25,222 nucleotides of DNA from CAZEPJ01 sp964514105 (GCA_964514105.1 CAZEPJ010000064.1:1-25222); one strand, 5' to 3'; shown: positions 7,870 to 16,783, counted from the first letter of the stretch. Numbers and translations: made by a program. The notes: a model not told the origin generated them from the letters alone.

Positions 7870-9344
7870 GATGCGGTCACCTCGAAGACGTGGTAGCCCC
7901 AGGAAGGGAGGTCCACGTAGAGCCCCCTGGACGCCAGGTCGGACCCGTCGCGATCGTATCCGGCCGGACCCGTCAGATCCTGGAGCCGCACCGGGCGGCC
8001 GGCCAGCTCCGCGAAGGGCAGATGGACGTAGCACTGGCTCTGGTTGGGTGCGTAGTTCACGACCACGAGCCGCCGCTCGCCACCAGGCCCCTGCCAGGCG
8101 AAGGCCAGGAAGCAGTCCCGGGTCCAGTTCCCTTCCCATGCGGGGGCGCACTCCAGCAATTCCCATTTCCCCTCGCGAACCTCGCGCCGGCGCAGCACCG
8201 CAAGCAGTTTCCCGTAGAACCGCTGCATCTGTCCATCCACGGGTTCCTCCGGGGCCCGGCCCAGATGGGGCGAGACGCGCCTTCTTCGCCCTTCGAACTG
8301 CCCCTGGTGGAAGAAGCGCAGCCCCGGGGACAGAAACGTGATGACGGCCGCCGCCTCGTGCACGTCCCGGGGAAACGCGGCCGCGGCCCGCGGCTCGTCG
8401 TGGTTCTCCAGGAAGCGGGCCATCTTGTTCTGGTAATCCAGACCCGCCGAGAGATGCTCGCGCACCGGCCGGGCGTGACCCTCCCGCAGCCGGTCGTACA
8501 GCCGCTTGTCGTACGTGTAATCGAACCCCTGCTGCTGGAGGGTCCATTCCATGTCCCAGTAGACCTCGGCCATGAAGCGGAAGCCCGGAGATTTCTCGCG
8601 AACCCGCCGGGTCGCCTCGGGCCAGAAGGGTTGAGACGGGATTCCCCAGGTCCGCTCGAAGACCTCCGGCACCACCAGCATGGCCATGTCGCAGCGCACG
8701 CCGTCGCATTGCCCGGCGATGCGCTCCAGCTCCCCGATCATCGCCTCCTGCAGGGCCGGATTGCCGTAGTCGAGCTGCAGCGTGTCGGGCCAGCCATCGA
8801 AGTACGGGTCCCGCCCGTGCGCGAGCACCAGCGGCCCGTCTTTCGTCGGCACGCGGCAGTAGTTCCGCGGAAAGCGGGCCAGATCGGTCTCGCTGCCATG
8901 GACGAAGCGGTCCGGATGTTCGTGGATCCAGGGGTGATCCAGGGCCATGTGATTCGGGACAAAGTCGAGCATGAGCCGCAGGCCCCGGCTGCGGAGCCTT
9001 TCCCGCAGCCGCGCAAGGGCGCCGTCGCCTCCAAGCCCCGGGTGCACCGTGTACCCGGTGATCGCGAACCCGGAGCCCGGGATGTCCTCTTCGGTCAGGT
9101 CCGGGAGCGTTTCCTGGAATTCGCGACGCCACTCCGGGTTCCCGCGCGAGACCCGCTGCGCGGCAACGCCGGTCTGCCAGACGCTCAGGAACCAGACCCA
9201 GTCAAAACCCAGCTCCGCGAGGCGATCCAGCTCGGGGTCCGGGACGTCGTCCAGGCTGGCCGGCCGTCCCAGGCCTCTCGACAGCTCCGCCAGCCACACC
9301 CGCGTGTTGATCTGGTACAGCGAAGGGTAGTTCGGCCCTGCCAT
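7866..9344 (-). CDS. GH13 alpha-amylase-family glycoside hydrolase
   Basis: A 492-aa protein of the alpha-amylase superfamily, acting on alpha-glucosidic bonds by the retaining mechanism. The four conserved regions and full catalytic triad are visible: DFVPNH (127-132), GVRCDMAML with nucleophile Asp219, FMAEVYWD with acid Glu260, and FLENHDE with Asp316. A beta-sandwich domain C ends the protein (LPSWGYHVFEV). There is no export signal, so a cytosolic role is likely. The subfamily and substrate cannot be told from motifs alone; it is neither GlgB nor GlgX. The start ATG at 9344 follows GGAGGAG. It lies 43 bp downstream of the GH63-like gene, which suggests that the two enzymes share a substrate, and it overlaps the lipoprotein start by 4 nt. 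Confidence 0.9.
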   Translation of the reverse strand: MAGPNYPSLYQINTRVWLAELSRGLGRPASLDDVPDPELDRLAELGFDWVWFLSVWQTGVAAQRVSRGNPEWRREFQETLPDLTEEDIPGSGFAITGYTVHPGLGGDGALARLRERLRSRGLRLMLDFVPNHMALDHPWIHEHPDRFVHGSETDLARFPRNYCRVPTKDGPLVLAHGRDPYFDGWPDTLQLDYGNPALQEAMIGELERIAGQCDGVRCDMAMLVVPEVFERTWGIPSQPFWPEATRRVREKSPGFRFMAEVYWDMEWTLQQQGFDYTYDKRLYDRLREGHARPVREHLSAGLDYQNKMARFLENHDEPRAAAAFPRDVHEAAAVITFLSPGLRFFHQGQFEGRRRRVSPHLGRAPEEPVDGQMQRFYGKLLAVLRRREVREGKWELLECAPAWEGNWTRDCFLAFAWQGPGGERRLVVVNYAPNQSQCYVHLPFAELAGRPVRLQDLTGPAGYDRDGSDLASRGLYVDLPSWGYHVFEVTAS

Positions 9345-9387
9345 GAGAATCTCCTCCCCTCGGAACGTTCCCGATCCGCTTCACCCC

Positions 9388-12129
9388 TCATGTCCCTCGG
9401 GGCTGCTCTCCGCCCACCTGTTCCCTCACGATCCGGGCCAGCACGCGGTCGCGATCGGTCTCCAGCAGTCTCTTGGCCCCCACGCGCCTGAAAACGTCCA
9501 GCAGCGGGGCGACCAGCCCCGTCCACCCCGTCTGGTGGCTGGCCCCCAGCCCCGCCCCGTTGTCGCCGTGGAAGTACTCGTAGAACAGGATCAGGTCGCG
9601 CCAGTGCGGATCCTCCTGGAACTTGGCCGTACCTCCGTATACCGGCCGGCGCCCATCGGCGCCTCGCAGGAAAATGGCGCTCAGACGGCGAACGATCTCC
9701 TGCCCCACCTCGAACAGGGTCATGTGCGGGCCGGAGCCGGTCGGACACTGCACCTTGAACTCATCGCCGTAGAACTGGTACAGGTTCATCAGCGCGCGGA
9801 TGATCAGGGCGTTGACCGGCATCCACACCGGACCCCGCCAGTTGGAGTTCCCGCCGAACATGCCCGTGTTCGATTCGGCGGGCAGGTACTGCACCTTGTA
9901 CTCCTGATCGCCCACCCGGAACGTGAACGGATGGTCCAGGTGAACCCGGGAGAGGGAACGAATTCCGTGCGGCCCCAGAAACTCCCTCTCGTCGAGCATG
10001 TACCCCAGCACCCGCTCCAGCTTCTTCTTGTTGAGGATCGACAGGAGACGCCGTCCCTTGTGGCCGATGAAGCCCTCGTCGGTGGGAGCCAGGTGGGAGA
10101 CCAGCTCGGGATGTCGTTTCCGGAAAAACGCGATCATCTCCATCAGTTTCGGATTGCGAGCGACCGTGGCTTCCTCGAACACCGACGTCGCGCACAGCGG
10201 CAGCAGCCCCACCAGCGACCGCACTTTCAAACGCATGGCCTGGCCGTCCGGCAGCCGCAGCAGATCGTAGAAGAACCCGTCCCCCTCGTCCCACATCTCG
10301 TCGTGATGCTCCCCGATGCGGTCCATGGCGTAGGAAATCCACAGGAAATGCTGGAGGAACTTGAAGGCGAACTCCTCGTAGATCGGGTCGTATTCGGTCA
10401 GGATCAGGGCCATCTCCAGCATGCACTGGCAGTAAAACCCCATCCACGCCGTCCCGTCCGCCTGCTCCAGCGACCCTCCCGTGGGAAGCTGCGCGCTGCG
10501 GTCGAAGACCCCGATGTTGTCCAGCCCCAGGAAGCCCCCGGCGAACACGTTGCGCCCGGCGGGGTCCTTGCGGTTCACCCACCAGTTGAAGTTCAGCATC
10601 AATCCCTGAAACGATCTCTCCAGGAAACGAAGGTCCGCCCGGCCCAGCTGCCGCTCGTACTTGTACAGCCAGAGGGTGGCAAAGGCGTGCACCGGGGGGT
10701 TCACGTCGCTGAAGTTCCACTCGTACGCGGGAATCTGTCCGTTCGGGTGGAAATAGAGATTGCGCAGCATCAGCAGGAGCTGCTCCTTGGCGAAGTCGAA
10801 ATCCACCAGCGACAGAGCCACCGTGTGGAAGGCCAGGTCCCAGGCCGCATACCACGGATACTCCCACTTGTCCGGCATGGAGATGATGTCGGCGTTCACC
10901 ATGTGGAACCATTCGGTGTTCCGCACGCTGCGCGGGTCCGGGTCGAGGAGCGGGTGGCTCCTGTGCTCCAACAGCCACCGCTCCAGGTCGAAGTAATAGA
11001 ACTGCTTGCCCCAGAGCATCCCCGCCAGGGCCTGGCGGTGAACCCTCCGCTCGTCCTCGTTCAGCGATTCGGGCGCGATCCGATCATAGAATTCGTCCGC
11101 CTCTCCGATCCGTCTCTCGAACACCTTCTCGAAGTCGCCGAAAGCATCCCTCGTCTCGGCGGCCGCGAGCCTCAGGCGGACCGTCCGGCTGGCTCCGGCG
11201 GGCACCTCCAGCGCGTAATGGGCCGCGGCCTTCGTCCCCGCCCTGGCGGGATTCACCGCCTCGCCCCGCCCCGAGATGACATAGGCGTGAAAGGCGTCCT
11301 TGACATAGGGGGAAGCGTTCGGCTGACCCCAGAGACGCTGCGCATTCGTCTCGTTCTCCGTGAACAGCAGCTCCGGGCCCCCGTCGCAATGGAGCCGGTA
11401 ATCGCCCAGCTCATGATGCGACGCGGCGATGACGCCCAACCCCGCCTCGCGGAGGGACGGCTTGCGAGCGTCCTCGCCCCACGACCAGGTGTTGCGGAAC
11501 CAGAGCGTCGGCAGCAGCCGGAGCCGCGCCGCCTCCGGCCCTCGATTGTGGGCGGTGATCCGGATCAGCACGTCTTCCGGGCCTTCCTTGGCGTACTCCA
11601 CGAACACGTCGAAGTACCGGTCGTGGTCGAACACGCCCGTATCCAGCAACTCGTACTCGAACTCCTCCCGCGAGCGTCCCCGGTTCGTCTCCACCAGGTC
11701 GCGGTACGGAAACTCGCCCTGCGGATACTTGTACAGGTATTTCATGTACGAGTGCGTGGGCGTGCTGTCGACGTAGAAGTAGTACTCCTTCACATCCTCC
11801 CCATGGTTCCCCTCGCCGTTGGTCAGGCCGAAGGCGCGCTCCTTGAGAATGGGGTCCCGTTCGTTCCACAAGGCGAGGGCGAAGCACAGCAGCTGCCTGT
11901 CGTCGCAGATCCCCCCCAGCCCGTCCTCCCCCCACCGGTATGCCCGCGATCGCGACTGCTCATGGGTGAAGTGATCCCAGGCGTTCCCGTCCTCGCTGTA
12001 GTCCTCCCGGACCGTGCCCCACTGCCGCTCGCTCAGATACGGCCCCCATTTCTTCCACGGGATCCCGGCCTCGCGCGCGTCATTCAACCGCTTCTGCTCC
12101 AACACGTCGAGGATCTCCTGCTCGGCCAT
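9388..12129 (-). CDS. GH63-like (MGH1-type) glycoside hydrolase, putative glucosidase
   Basis: A 913-aa cytosolic protein resembling bacterial GH63/MGH1-type alpha-glycosidases. An N-terminal sandwich-like region contains YYFYVDSTPTHSYMKYLYKYP. An (alpha/alpha)6 barrel follows with AAWDLAF (Asp431, candidate general acid), the NSNWRGPVWMP motif (761-771), YEYFHGDNG (Glu851, candidate base) and SHQTGWTG (864-871). These are the landmarks of the family; the catalytic assignment is by analogy. I chose the ATG at 12129 because GGAGGAG sits just upstream; the longer frame to 12264 runs through a heptamer repeat. It is followed after 43 bp by the GH13 gene. Likely substrates are alpha-glucosides or glucosyl/mannosyl-glycerate-type solutes, which the sequence does not settle. 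Confidence 0.88.
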   Translation of the reverse strand: MAEQEILDVLEQKRLNDAREAGIPWKKWGPYLSERQWGTVREDYSEDGNAWDHFTHEQSRSRAYRWGEDGLGGICDDRQLLCFALALWNERDPILKERAFGLTNGEGNHGEDVKEYYFYVDSTPTHSYMKYLYKYPQGEFPYRDLVETNRGRSREEFEYELLDTGVFDHDRYFDVFVEYAKEGPEDVLIRITAHNRGPEAARLRLLPTLWFRNTWSWGEDARKPSLREAGLGVIAASHHELGDYRLHCDGGPELLFTENETNAQRLWGQPNASPYVKDAFHAYVISGRGEAVNPARAGTKAAAHYALEVPAGASRTVRLRLAAAETRDAFGDFEKVFERRIGEADEFYDRIAPESLNEDERRVHRQALAGMLWGKQFYYFDLERWLLEHRSHPLLDPDPRSVRNTEWFHMVNADIISMPDKWEYPWYAAWDLAFHTVALSLVDFDFAKEQLLLMLRNLYFHPNGQIPAYEWNFSDVNPPVHAFATLWLYKYERQLGRADLRFLERSFQGLMLNFNWWVNRKDPAGRNVFAGGFLGLDNIGVFDRSAQLPTGGSLEQADGTAWMGFYCQCMLEMALILTEYDPIYEEFAFKFLQHFLWISYAMDRIGEHHDEMWDEGDGFFYDLLRLPDGQAMRLKVRSLVGLLPLCATSVFEEATVARNPKLMEMIAFFRKRHPELVSHLAPTDEGFIGHKGRRLLSILNKKKLERVLGYMLDEREFLGPHGIRSLSRVHLDHPFTFRVGDQEYKVQYLPAESNTGMFGGNSNWRGPVWMPVNALIIRALMNLYQFYGDEFKVQCPTGSGPHMTLFEVGQEIVRRLSAIFLRGADGRRPVYGGTAKFQEDPHWRDLILFYEYFHGDNGAGLGASHQTGWTGLVAPLLDVFRRVGAKRLLETDRDRVLARIVREQVGGEQPRGT

Positions 12130-12186
12130 GGTCTCTCCTCCGCGGTTGGGTGTTCCAGATTCGTTATTCAGCTCAAGAGAGCCACC

Positions 12187-12228
12187 CGAATATCGAATGT
12201 CGAATAAGGAGTATCGAATCACGAAGTC
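12187..12228. repeat. Imperfect 7-bp tandem repeat (CGAATxx)
   Basis: Six consecutive heptamers: cgaatat, cgaatgt, cgaataa, ggagtat, cgaatca, cgaagtc. The array lies in the 195-bp gap between the 495-aa protein gene and the GH63-like gene. A matching inverted octamer, cgacattc (12259-12266), pairs with gaatgtcg (12196-12203). I recall similar TTCGATATTCGA-type arrays as dispersed intergenic repeats in Desulfobacterota genomes. Confidence 0.7.
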
Positions 12229-12324
12229 AACTGCCCCAGGAGCCCTCTTTTCCCCCCTCGACATTCTTCGGTTCGGTCTTCAGCATGGCCCCTCGGTCAG
12301 AACCCATCTGCCCGAAACGGCCCC

Positions 12325-13812
12325 TCACCGCGCCAGGAGCCGCTCCCGATGGACGACCGCGAGGCGCGCGACGACCCCCTCTCTCGCGTCGGTGCTGCTG
12401 ATGCTGCAAAGGTCGAAGAGGCCTCCGAAGCGGACGTTTCCGGCCACCAGCGCCCGAAGCCGGCTGCCCCCCTTCAACATCTGATAGCCGTCCACGTGGG
12501 TCCACATGGACTGTTGGCCCCAACCGCGGCCCTGCCCGATCCGAACGTAGAGATCGTACGGGATGCAGACCAGGCGGAACGCCACGGGGTCCAGTCCCAG
12601 CCGTTCTTTCAGCAATCCCGCGCCGCGCTCACGAAGCGCCACCTCGATTTCCGCCCTCGACAGACCGTTGCGCCGCGTGAGGCCCAGGGCCGCGAGCAAC
12701 TCTGAGGCCTTGGCGGGCACGGCGTCTTCCGGGAAGTCCTCGACGAGAACGAATTCGCTCTCGGGGAAAAGCGGACAGTAGCGAACGCCGCTCCCGTTGA
12801 CGAAGGGGTACATGGCGAAAAACGATGTGACCTCGAGGAGCGGCTCGACGACATCCCGCGGGATCTGGGCCCCTTCCAAGCCGGCCCGGAGGTGCATTTC
12901 CCCCTCTTTGGCCAGTTCGGAGGTCGGGAAAGAAGGTCGCCAGCCGTACCGATCGAAGGTCTGGGCCGCCATATCGGCCAGCTCCGGCGACGGGATCGTG
13001 GCCTGCACGTGGGCCAAGCCGAGGGACCCGGCCCGTTCAATGGCCGGAGGGGGGAAGGGCTCGCCCAGCGTGCGGGGCAAGGACCGTCGCCCGGTCTGAG
13101 CCGACTGTGCCCCTGCGCCGGGCTCTCCCGCCCCGGAGGGAGCAGCCGCCTTGCCCGTGGATGAGGCCTTGAGCATGGCTTGGGCCAGCTTCTGGAGTTC
13201 GTTCACATCCCCGCGCTCCGCGGCCCGCAACGCCTGTTCCTGAAGCTCCGCCGTCTGATCCCGGGCCGGGCCTTTCCCAGCGGCTCCGGCCGTCGCAGAC
13301 AGGGACAGGCCCTCGAGATGGCTGCGTCTGTGCGAGTACAAGGACCCCCAGGCGGGATCCGATTTCTCAAGGGCGGTCAAGGCCGCCACCGTCCTGTTGC
13401 GCAGGGCGGCCTTGGCCTCACTGGTATGTCCGAGAAGAGCGCCGAAGCCGGGCGAGAAAGGATCGAGCAGCACATCAACCGCCCCGTAGACCTCGTCTGC
13501 CAGCTGCAGCTCGGATTGCCTTGCCTGAGCCGTGCCTCTGAGCCCAGCCACCCTGCGGGAAAGCTCCAGGACCCGCACCCAGTCCTGGCGCCCCACGGCC
13601 TCCTGGGTCTGCCTCAACAGATCGTCGATCTCCGCGGGCTGTCTCTTGAGCCGATCGTACTCCTCCCTCGTCAGGGATTGGGCCAAGAGCTCAGATGCCC
13701 TTGGAAGGTAAAGATCGCGGAAGGCGGTGTCCACCTTGGCTGCCTCCACCAGCAGCCGAACCGTTCCCAGGAGGTCGACTCGTTCTGTGTCCCCTGATTT
13801 CCCCTTGGCCAT
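12325..13812 (-). CDS. Hypothetical protein, two-part, not recognised
   Basis: A 495-aa soluble protein that I cannot assign. Residues 1 to about 215 look all-helical and charged (VDLLGTVRLLVEAAKVD, REEYDRLKRQPAEIDDLLRQ). A low-complexity Ala/Gly/Pro linker follows (about 220-275). The C-terminal 215 residues form a distinct folded part rich in aromatic and hydrophobic blocks, including FFAMYPFVNGSGVRY, FRLVCIPYDLYVRIG, SMWTHVDGYQML and ALVAGNVRFGGLFDLC. There is no signal peptide or membrane segment. I chose the ATG at 13812 over the GTG two codons upstream because the AAGGA ribosome site is better spaced. The gene sits 36 bp after glgP, so a role tied to glycogen or its particles is plausible but purely contextual. 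Confidence 0.75.
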   Translation of the reverse strand: MAKGKSGDTERVDLLGTVRLLVEAAKVDTAFRDLYLPRASELLAQSLTREEYDRLKRQPAEIDDLLRQTQEAVGRQDWVRVLELSRRVAGLRGTAQARQSELQLADEVYGAVDVLLDPFSPGFGALLGHTSEAKAALRNRTVAALTALEKSDPAWGSLYSHRRSHLEGLSLSATAGAAGKGPARDQTAELQEQALRAAERGDVNELQKLAQAMLKASSTGKAAAPSGAGEPGAGAQSAQTGRRSLPRTLGEPFPPPAIERAGSLGLAHVQATIPSPELADMAAQTFDRYGWRPSFPTSELAKEGEMHLRAGLEGAQIPRDVVEPLLEVTSFFAMYPFVNGSGVRYCPLFPESEFVLVEDFPEDAVPAKASELLAALGLTRRNGLSRAEIEVALRERGAGLLKERLGLDPVAFRLVCIPYDLYVRIGQGRGWGQQSMWTHVDGYQMLKGGSRLRALVAGNVRFGGLFDLCSISSTDAREGVVARLAVVHRERLLAR

Positions 13813-13816
13813 GTTC

Positions 13817-13833
13817 ACACGTCCTTTCCGTGT
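13817..13833 (-). promoter_or_regulatory. Ribosome site in the loop of a small hairpin
   Basis: On the minus strand ACACG, loop GAAAGGA, CGTGT, followed four bases later by the ATG of the 495-aa protein gene. The Shine-Dalgarno core AAGGA lies entirely in the loop. The stem is only 5 bp, so its effect on initiation is uncertain. Confidence 0.35.
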
Positions 13834-13848
13834 TTGTGGAGAAACGCC

Positions 13849-16356
13849 TCACGGTATCGGGCAGGGCTTCACGTCCCAGATATCGGCGGCGTATTCGGCG
13901 ATGGTGCGGTCGCTGGAGAACTTCCCGGAGCCCGCCACGTTCAGAACGGCCTTGCGGGCCCAGGCGTCCGCGTCTCCATAGAGCCCCACCAGCCGTTGGT
14001 CGGCCTCCAGGTAGGACGTGAGGTCCGCCAGGTGCATGTAGAAGTCCCCGTGGGCCAGGAGCAAGTCGTGAATCGGGGCGAATACGCCCGGCTCGTTTCG
14101 GCTGAAGTAATCCGAGAAGATCAGGTCCAAGGCGGCCCGGGTCTCGGGCTCGTTCTGGTAGTGCCAGTGGGGGCTGTACCACCCGCGGCTCCCCGCCACC
14201 TGATCCGCCGTGAGGCCGAAGAGGAAGAAGTTCTCTTCACCGGCCTCCTCGGCCATCTCGATGGTGGCGCCGTCGCGCGTCCCGATGGTCAGGGCGCCGT
14301 TCATCATGAACTTCATGTTGCTCGTGCCGCTGGCCTCGTAGCCCGCTGTGGAGATCTGGTTGGAGACGTCGCTGGCGGGGATGAGCCGCTCGGCCAAGGA
14401 GACGCAATAGTCGGGCAGAAAGAGGACGTTGAGCCGACCGCGCACGGCCGGGTCGCCGGCCAGGGTGCCGGCCAGGTTGTTGATGAGCTTGATGATGAGC
14501 TTGGCCAGGTGGTACGCGGGCGCCGCCTTGCCGGCGAAGAAGAATGTCCGGGGCGCCATCTCCATGTCCGGTCTCTGGCGCAGACGATTGTACAGAACGA
14601 TGATGCGCAGGACGTTGAGCAGCTGACGCTTGTACTCGTGGATGCGCTTGATCTGGCAGTCGAAGATGGTGTCCGGATCCACCGTGAGGCCCGAGGTCGC
14701 TTTGAGCCAGCCGGCAAACCGGGTCTTGGCCTCGCGCTTGGCCCGCCGGACCTCCTCTCCGAATCCCCTGTCGTCGGCCAGAGGCGCGAGCCTTCGAAGC
14801 TGGCCCAGGTCCGTAATCCAGCCGTCGCCGATGGCCCCGGTGATGGCCCGGGCCAGGGCGGGGTTGGCCAGCAGCAGCCAGCGCCGCGGGGTGACGCCGT
14901 TGGTCTTGTTGTTGAACCGCTCCGGGAACATCTCGGCCAGCTCCCTGACCGTCATGGTGCGAAGAAGCCCCGAGTGGATCGCGGCCACGCCGTTGGTGCT
15001 GTGAGAGCCGACGATGGCCAGGTTGGCCATGCGGACCTTCCGCTGCCCCCCGTCCTCCAAGAGGCTCACCCGTTCCATGCGCCCCTGGTCGCCGGGGAAT
15101 CGGTCTCGCACATCATGCAGAAGGCGGCGGTCGATCTCGTGGATGATCTCCGCGTGGCGCGGCAGCATCCTCTCGAACCACTCCAGAGGCCACTTCTCCA
15201 GGGCTTCGGGCAGGAGCGTATGATTGGTATAGGCCAGTGCGCCCCGGGTGAGATCCCAGGCCTGGTCCCACCCGAGTCGGGCTTCGTCCAGAAGAATCCG
15301 CATCAACTCCGGGACCGCCATGGCGGGGTGGGTGTCATTGAGCTGGATGGCGACCCGCTCGGGGAGCGCCTCCCAATGGGAGTTGCTCCGCCGGAAGCGC
15401 CTGACGAGATCGGCCAGGGAGCAGGCCACGAGGAAGTATTCCTGGAGAAAGCGCAGGCCCTGGCCCATGCTGGTGGAGTCGTCGGGATAGAGGACCCGGG
15501 TGAGGGATTCGGCGGCCAGCGTCTCCGCCAGGGCGCCGACGAAGTCGCCGCTGCTGAACTCCTGGAAGTCGAAGTAATCGGGCGCCGCTGCGGCCCAGAG
15601 CCGCAGGGTGTTGATGGTCTTCCCCCCGTACCCCACCACGGGGCGGTCGTACGGGACGCCGATGAGACTGGACGGCCGCCCTTCCACCGCGCGAAGAGAG
15701 CCTCCCTGCAGCTCGAAGGAGCAGTTGAACCGGACCTCCACCTTCTCGTTCGGGCGCGCCACCTCCCACGGATCCGGCCGTCGCAGCCAGTTGTCCGCTT
15801 CCTCGCGCTGCCATCCGTCCTCGATGGACTGCCTGAAGATGCCGTATTCGTATCGCAGCCCGTAGCCCATGGCGGGCAGCCCCATGGTCGCCATGGAATC
15901 GAGAAAGCAGGCCGCCAGGCGCCCCAGCCCCCCGTTGCCCAGGCCCGCGTCGGGTTCCTGTTCGAGCAGGGCGAGCCAGTCCAGGTCCCTTTGTTTGACG
16001 GCGCGGTGGGCAAGGGGAGCGAGCAGGAGGTTCGTCACATTGTTGGCCAGCGATCGGCCGATGAGGAACTCCATGGAGATGTAATAGGCGCGCTTGGGAT
16101 TCTCGCGATCGTACGTCTCATTGGTCAGCACCCATCTCTGGGACAGGACATCCCGCACGGACCGGGCAAAGGCCTCGAACCGTTCGTATGGGCCCGTGGC
16201 AGCTGGACTCAGGACGTTGTCAAAGATGATGTGGCGCTCGTAGAACCCGTCCTTCTCCGAGAATTGGACCGGGCCGCATCCGTATTGCTCCAGCAGTCCC
16301 GACACATCATCGGATTCCTTCGGCATGGGGGTTGGCGCCTCCCTCCTCTTGCTCAT
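13849..16356 (-). CDS. glgP: Glycogen/starch phosphorylase
   Basis: An 835-aa GT35 phosphorylase that cleaves alpha-1,4 ends of glycogen with phosphate to give glucose-1-phosphate. Typical landmarks are present in order: RAYYISMEFLIGRSL, GLGNGGLGRLAACFLDS, GYGLRYEYGIF, QLNDTHPA, TNHTLLPEALEKWP, KTNGVTPRRW, QIKRIHEYKRQ, and the pyridoxal-phosphate site EASGTSNMKFMMNG with Lys682 as the Schiff-base lysine. Length is close to E. coli GlgP (815 aa). The ATG at 16356 follows GGAGGG; an in-frame ATG ten codons later is also possible, and the longer frame to 16455 is not favoured. It is the first glucan-breakdown gene of the run, 79 bp after the ABM-domain gene. Confidence 0.96.
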   Translation of the reverse strand: MSKRREAPTPMPKESDDVSGLLEQYGCGPVQFSEKDGFYERHIIFDNVLSPAATGPYERFEAFARSVRDVLSQRWVLTNETYDRENPKRAYYISMEFLIGRSLANNVTNLLLAPLAHRAVKQRDLDWLALLEQEPDAGLGNGGLGRLAACFLDSMATMGLPAMGYGLRYEYGIFRQSIEDGWQREEADNWLRRPDPWEVARPNEKVEVRFNCSFELQGGSLRAVEGRPSSLIGVPYDRPVVGYGGKTINTLRLWAAAAPDYFDFQEFSSGDFVGALAETLAAESLTRVLYPDDSTSMGQGLRFLQEYFLVACSLADLVRRFRRSNSHWEALPERVAIQLNDTHPAMAVPELMRILLDEARLGWDQAWDLTRGALAYTNHTLLPEALEKWPLEWFERMLPRHAEIIHEIDRRLLHDVRDRFPGDQGRMERVSLLEDGGQRKVRMANLAIVGSHSTNGVAAIHSGLLRTMTVRELAEMFPERFNNKTNGVTPRRWLLLANPALARAITGAIGDGWITDLGQLRRLAPLADDRGFGEEVRRAKREAKTRFAGWLKATSGLTVDPDTIFDCQIKRIHEYKRQLLNVLRIIVLYNRLRQRPDMEMAPRTFFFAGKAAPAYHLAKLIIKLINNLAGTLAGDPAVRGRLNVLFLPDYCVSLAERLIPASDVSNQISTAGYEASGTSNMKFMMNGALTIGTRDGATIEMAEEAGEENFFLFGLTADQVAGSRGWYSPHWHYQNEPETRAALDLIFSDYFSRNEPGVFAPIHDLLLAHGDFYMHLADLTSYLEADQRLVGLYGDADAWARKAVLNVAGSGKFSSDRTIAEYAADIWDVKPCPIP

Positions 16357-16435
16357 CCCTTGGCCCTCCTCTCCTTTTCGCCTTCCGCCTCCGTCCTCCA
16401 TTGCCGGACCGATGGCGTCCTGGCCGCATGGTGAT

Positions 16436-16783
16436 TCAAGATCTTCTGTCCTCATCCGGGAGGCCGTTCCTCGCCTGTTCTATGGTCTCGATCCCCGTCG
16501 TGGCGCAGATGACGTCGAACCGGATCTCCGGGGGTTCAGAGGCCATCTCGACCACGAGGAGCACGTTGCGGTAGTCTTCGGAACGGAGATGCCGATGGAG
16601 GTCCTCTTCGGTGCTCCAAATCTGATCCAAGACCAACGCGCCCTCGTGCCTTGGATCCAGATAGAAGCCGCAGCTGAGACACCCGGGTTCGCTCCGGCTT
16701 CGTTCAGCCACGTTGCCCAGCACCTCCATTGCCCCCTGGCGTTTCTCCAGGGGAAGCACCATCTTCAGGGTCGCGCGGATCAT
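16436..16783 (-). CDS. ABM-domain protein (antibiotic biosynthesis monooxygenase-like)
   Basis: A 115-aa protein with the ferredoxin-like ABM fold signature: an opening strand (MIRATLKMVLPLEKR), a helix, EPGCLSCGFYLDPRHEGALVLDQIWSTEEDLHRHLRSEDY, and a final strand. Family members range from small quinol monooxygenases to haem-binding or purely structural dimers, so the reaction is open. A CxxC (Cys35, Cys38) is visible. I chose the ATG at 16783, preceded by AGAGGGG; upstream codons in the open frame do not match the family. It is the most upstream gene of the co-oriented run that continues with glgP. The 257 bp upstream of it hold no clear promoter or terminator. Confidence 0.72.
   Translation of the reverse strand: MIRATLKMVLPLEKRQGAMEVLGNVAERSRSEPGCLSCGFYLDPRHEGALVLDQIWSTEEDLHRHLRSEDYRNVLLVVEMASEPPEIRFDVICATTGIETIEQARNGLPDEDRRS

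Noticed and set aside
7870..9132. Long N-terminal extension of the 372-aa lipoprotein
   Set aside because: It lies wholly over the GH13 gene in another frame, and the lipobox signal begins right after the ATG at 7869.
9343..12207. 954-codon plus-strand open frame antisense to the GH63-like gene
   Set aside because: It mirrors the real gene, its translation is rich in Arg, Pro, Val and His without domains, and it arises from GC-rich third positions.
12187..12228. CRISPR array
   Set aside because: The repeats are 7 bp, contiguous and without spacers, and there are no cas genes.
13834..16434. 866-codon plus-strand open frame antisense to glgP
   Set aside because: Same cause; glgP with all its motifs occupies the other strand.
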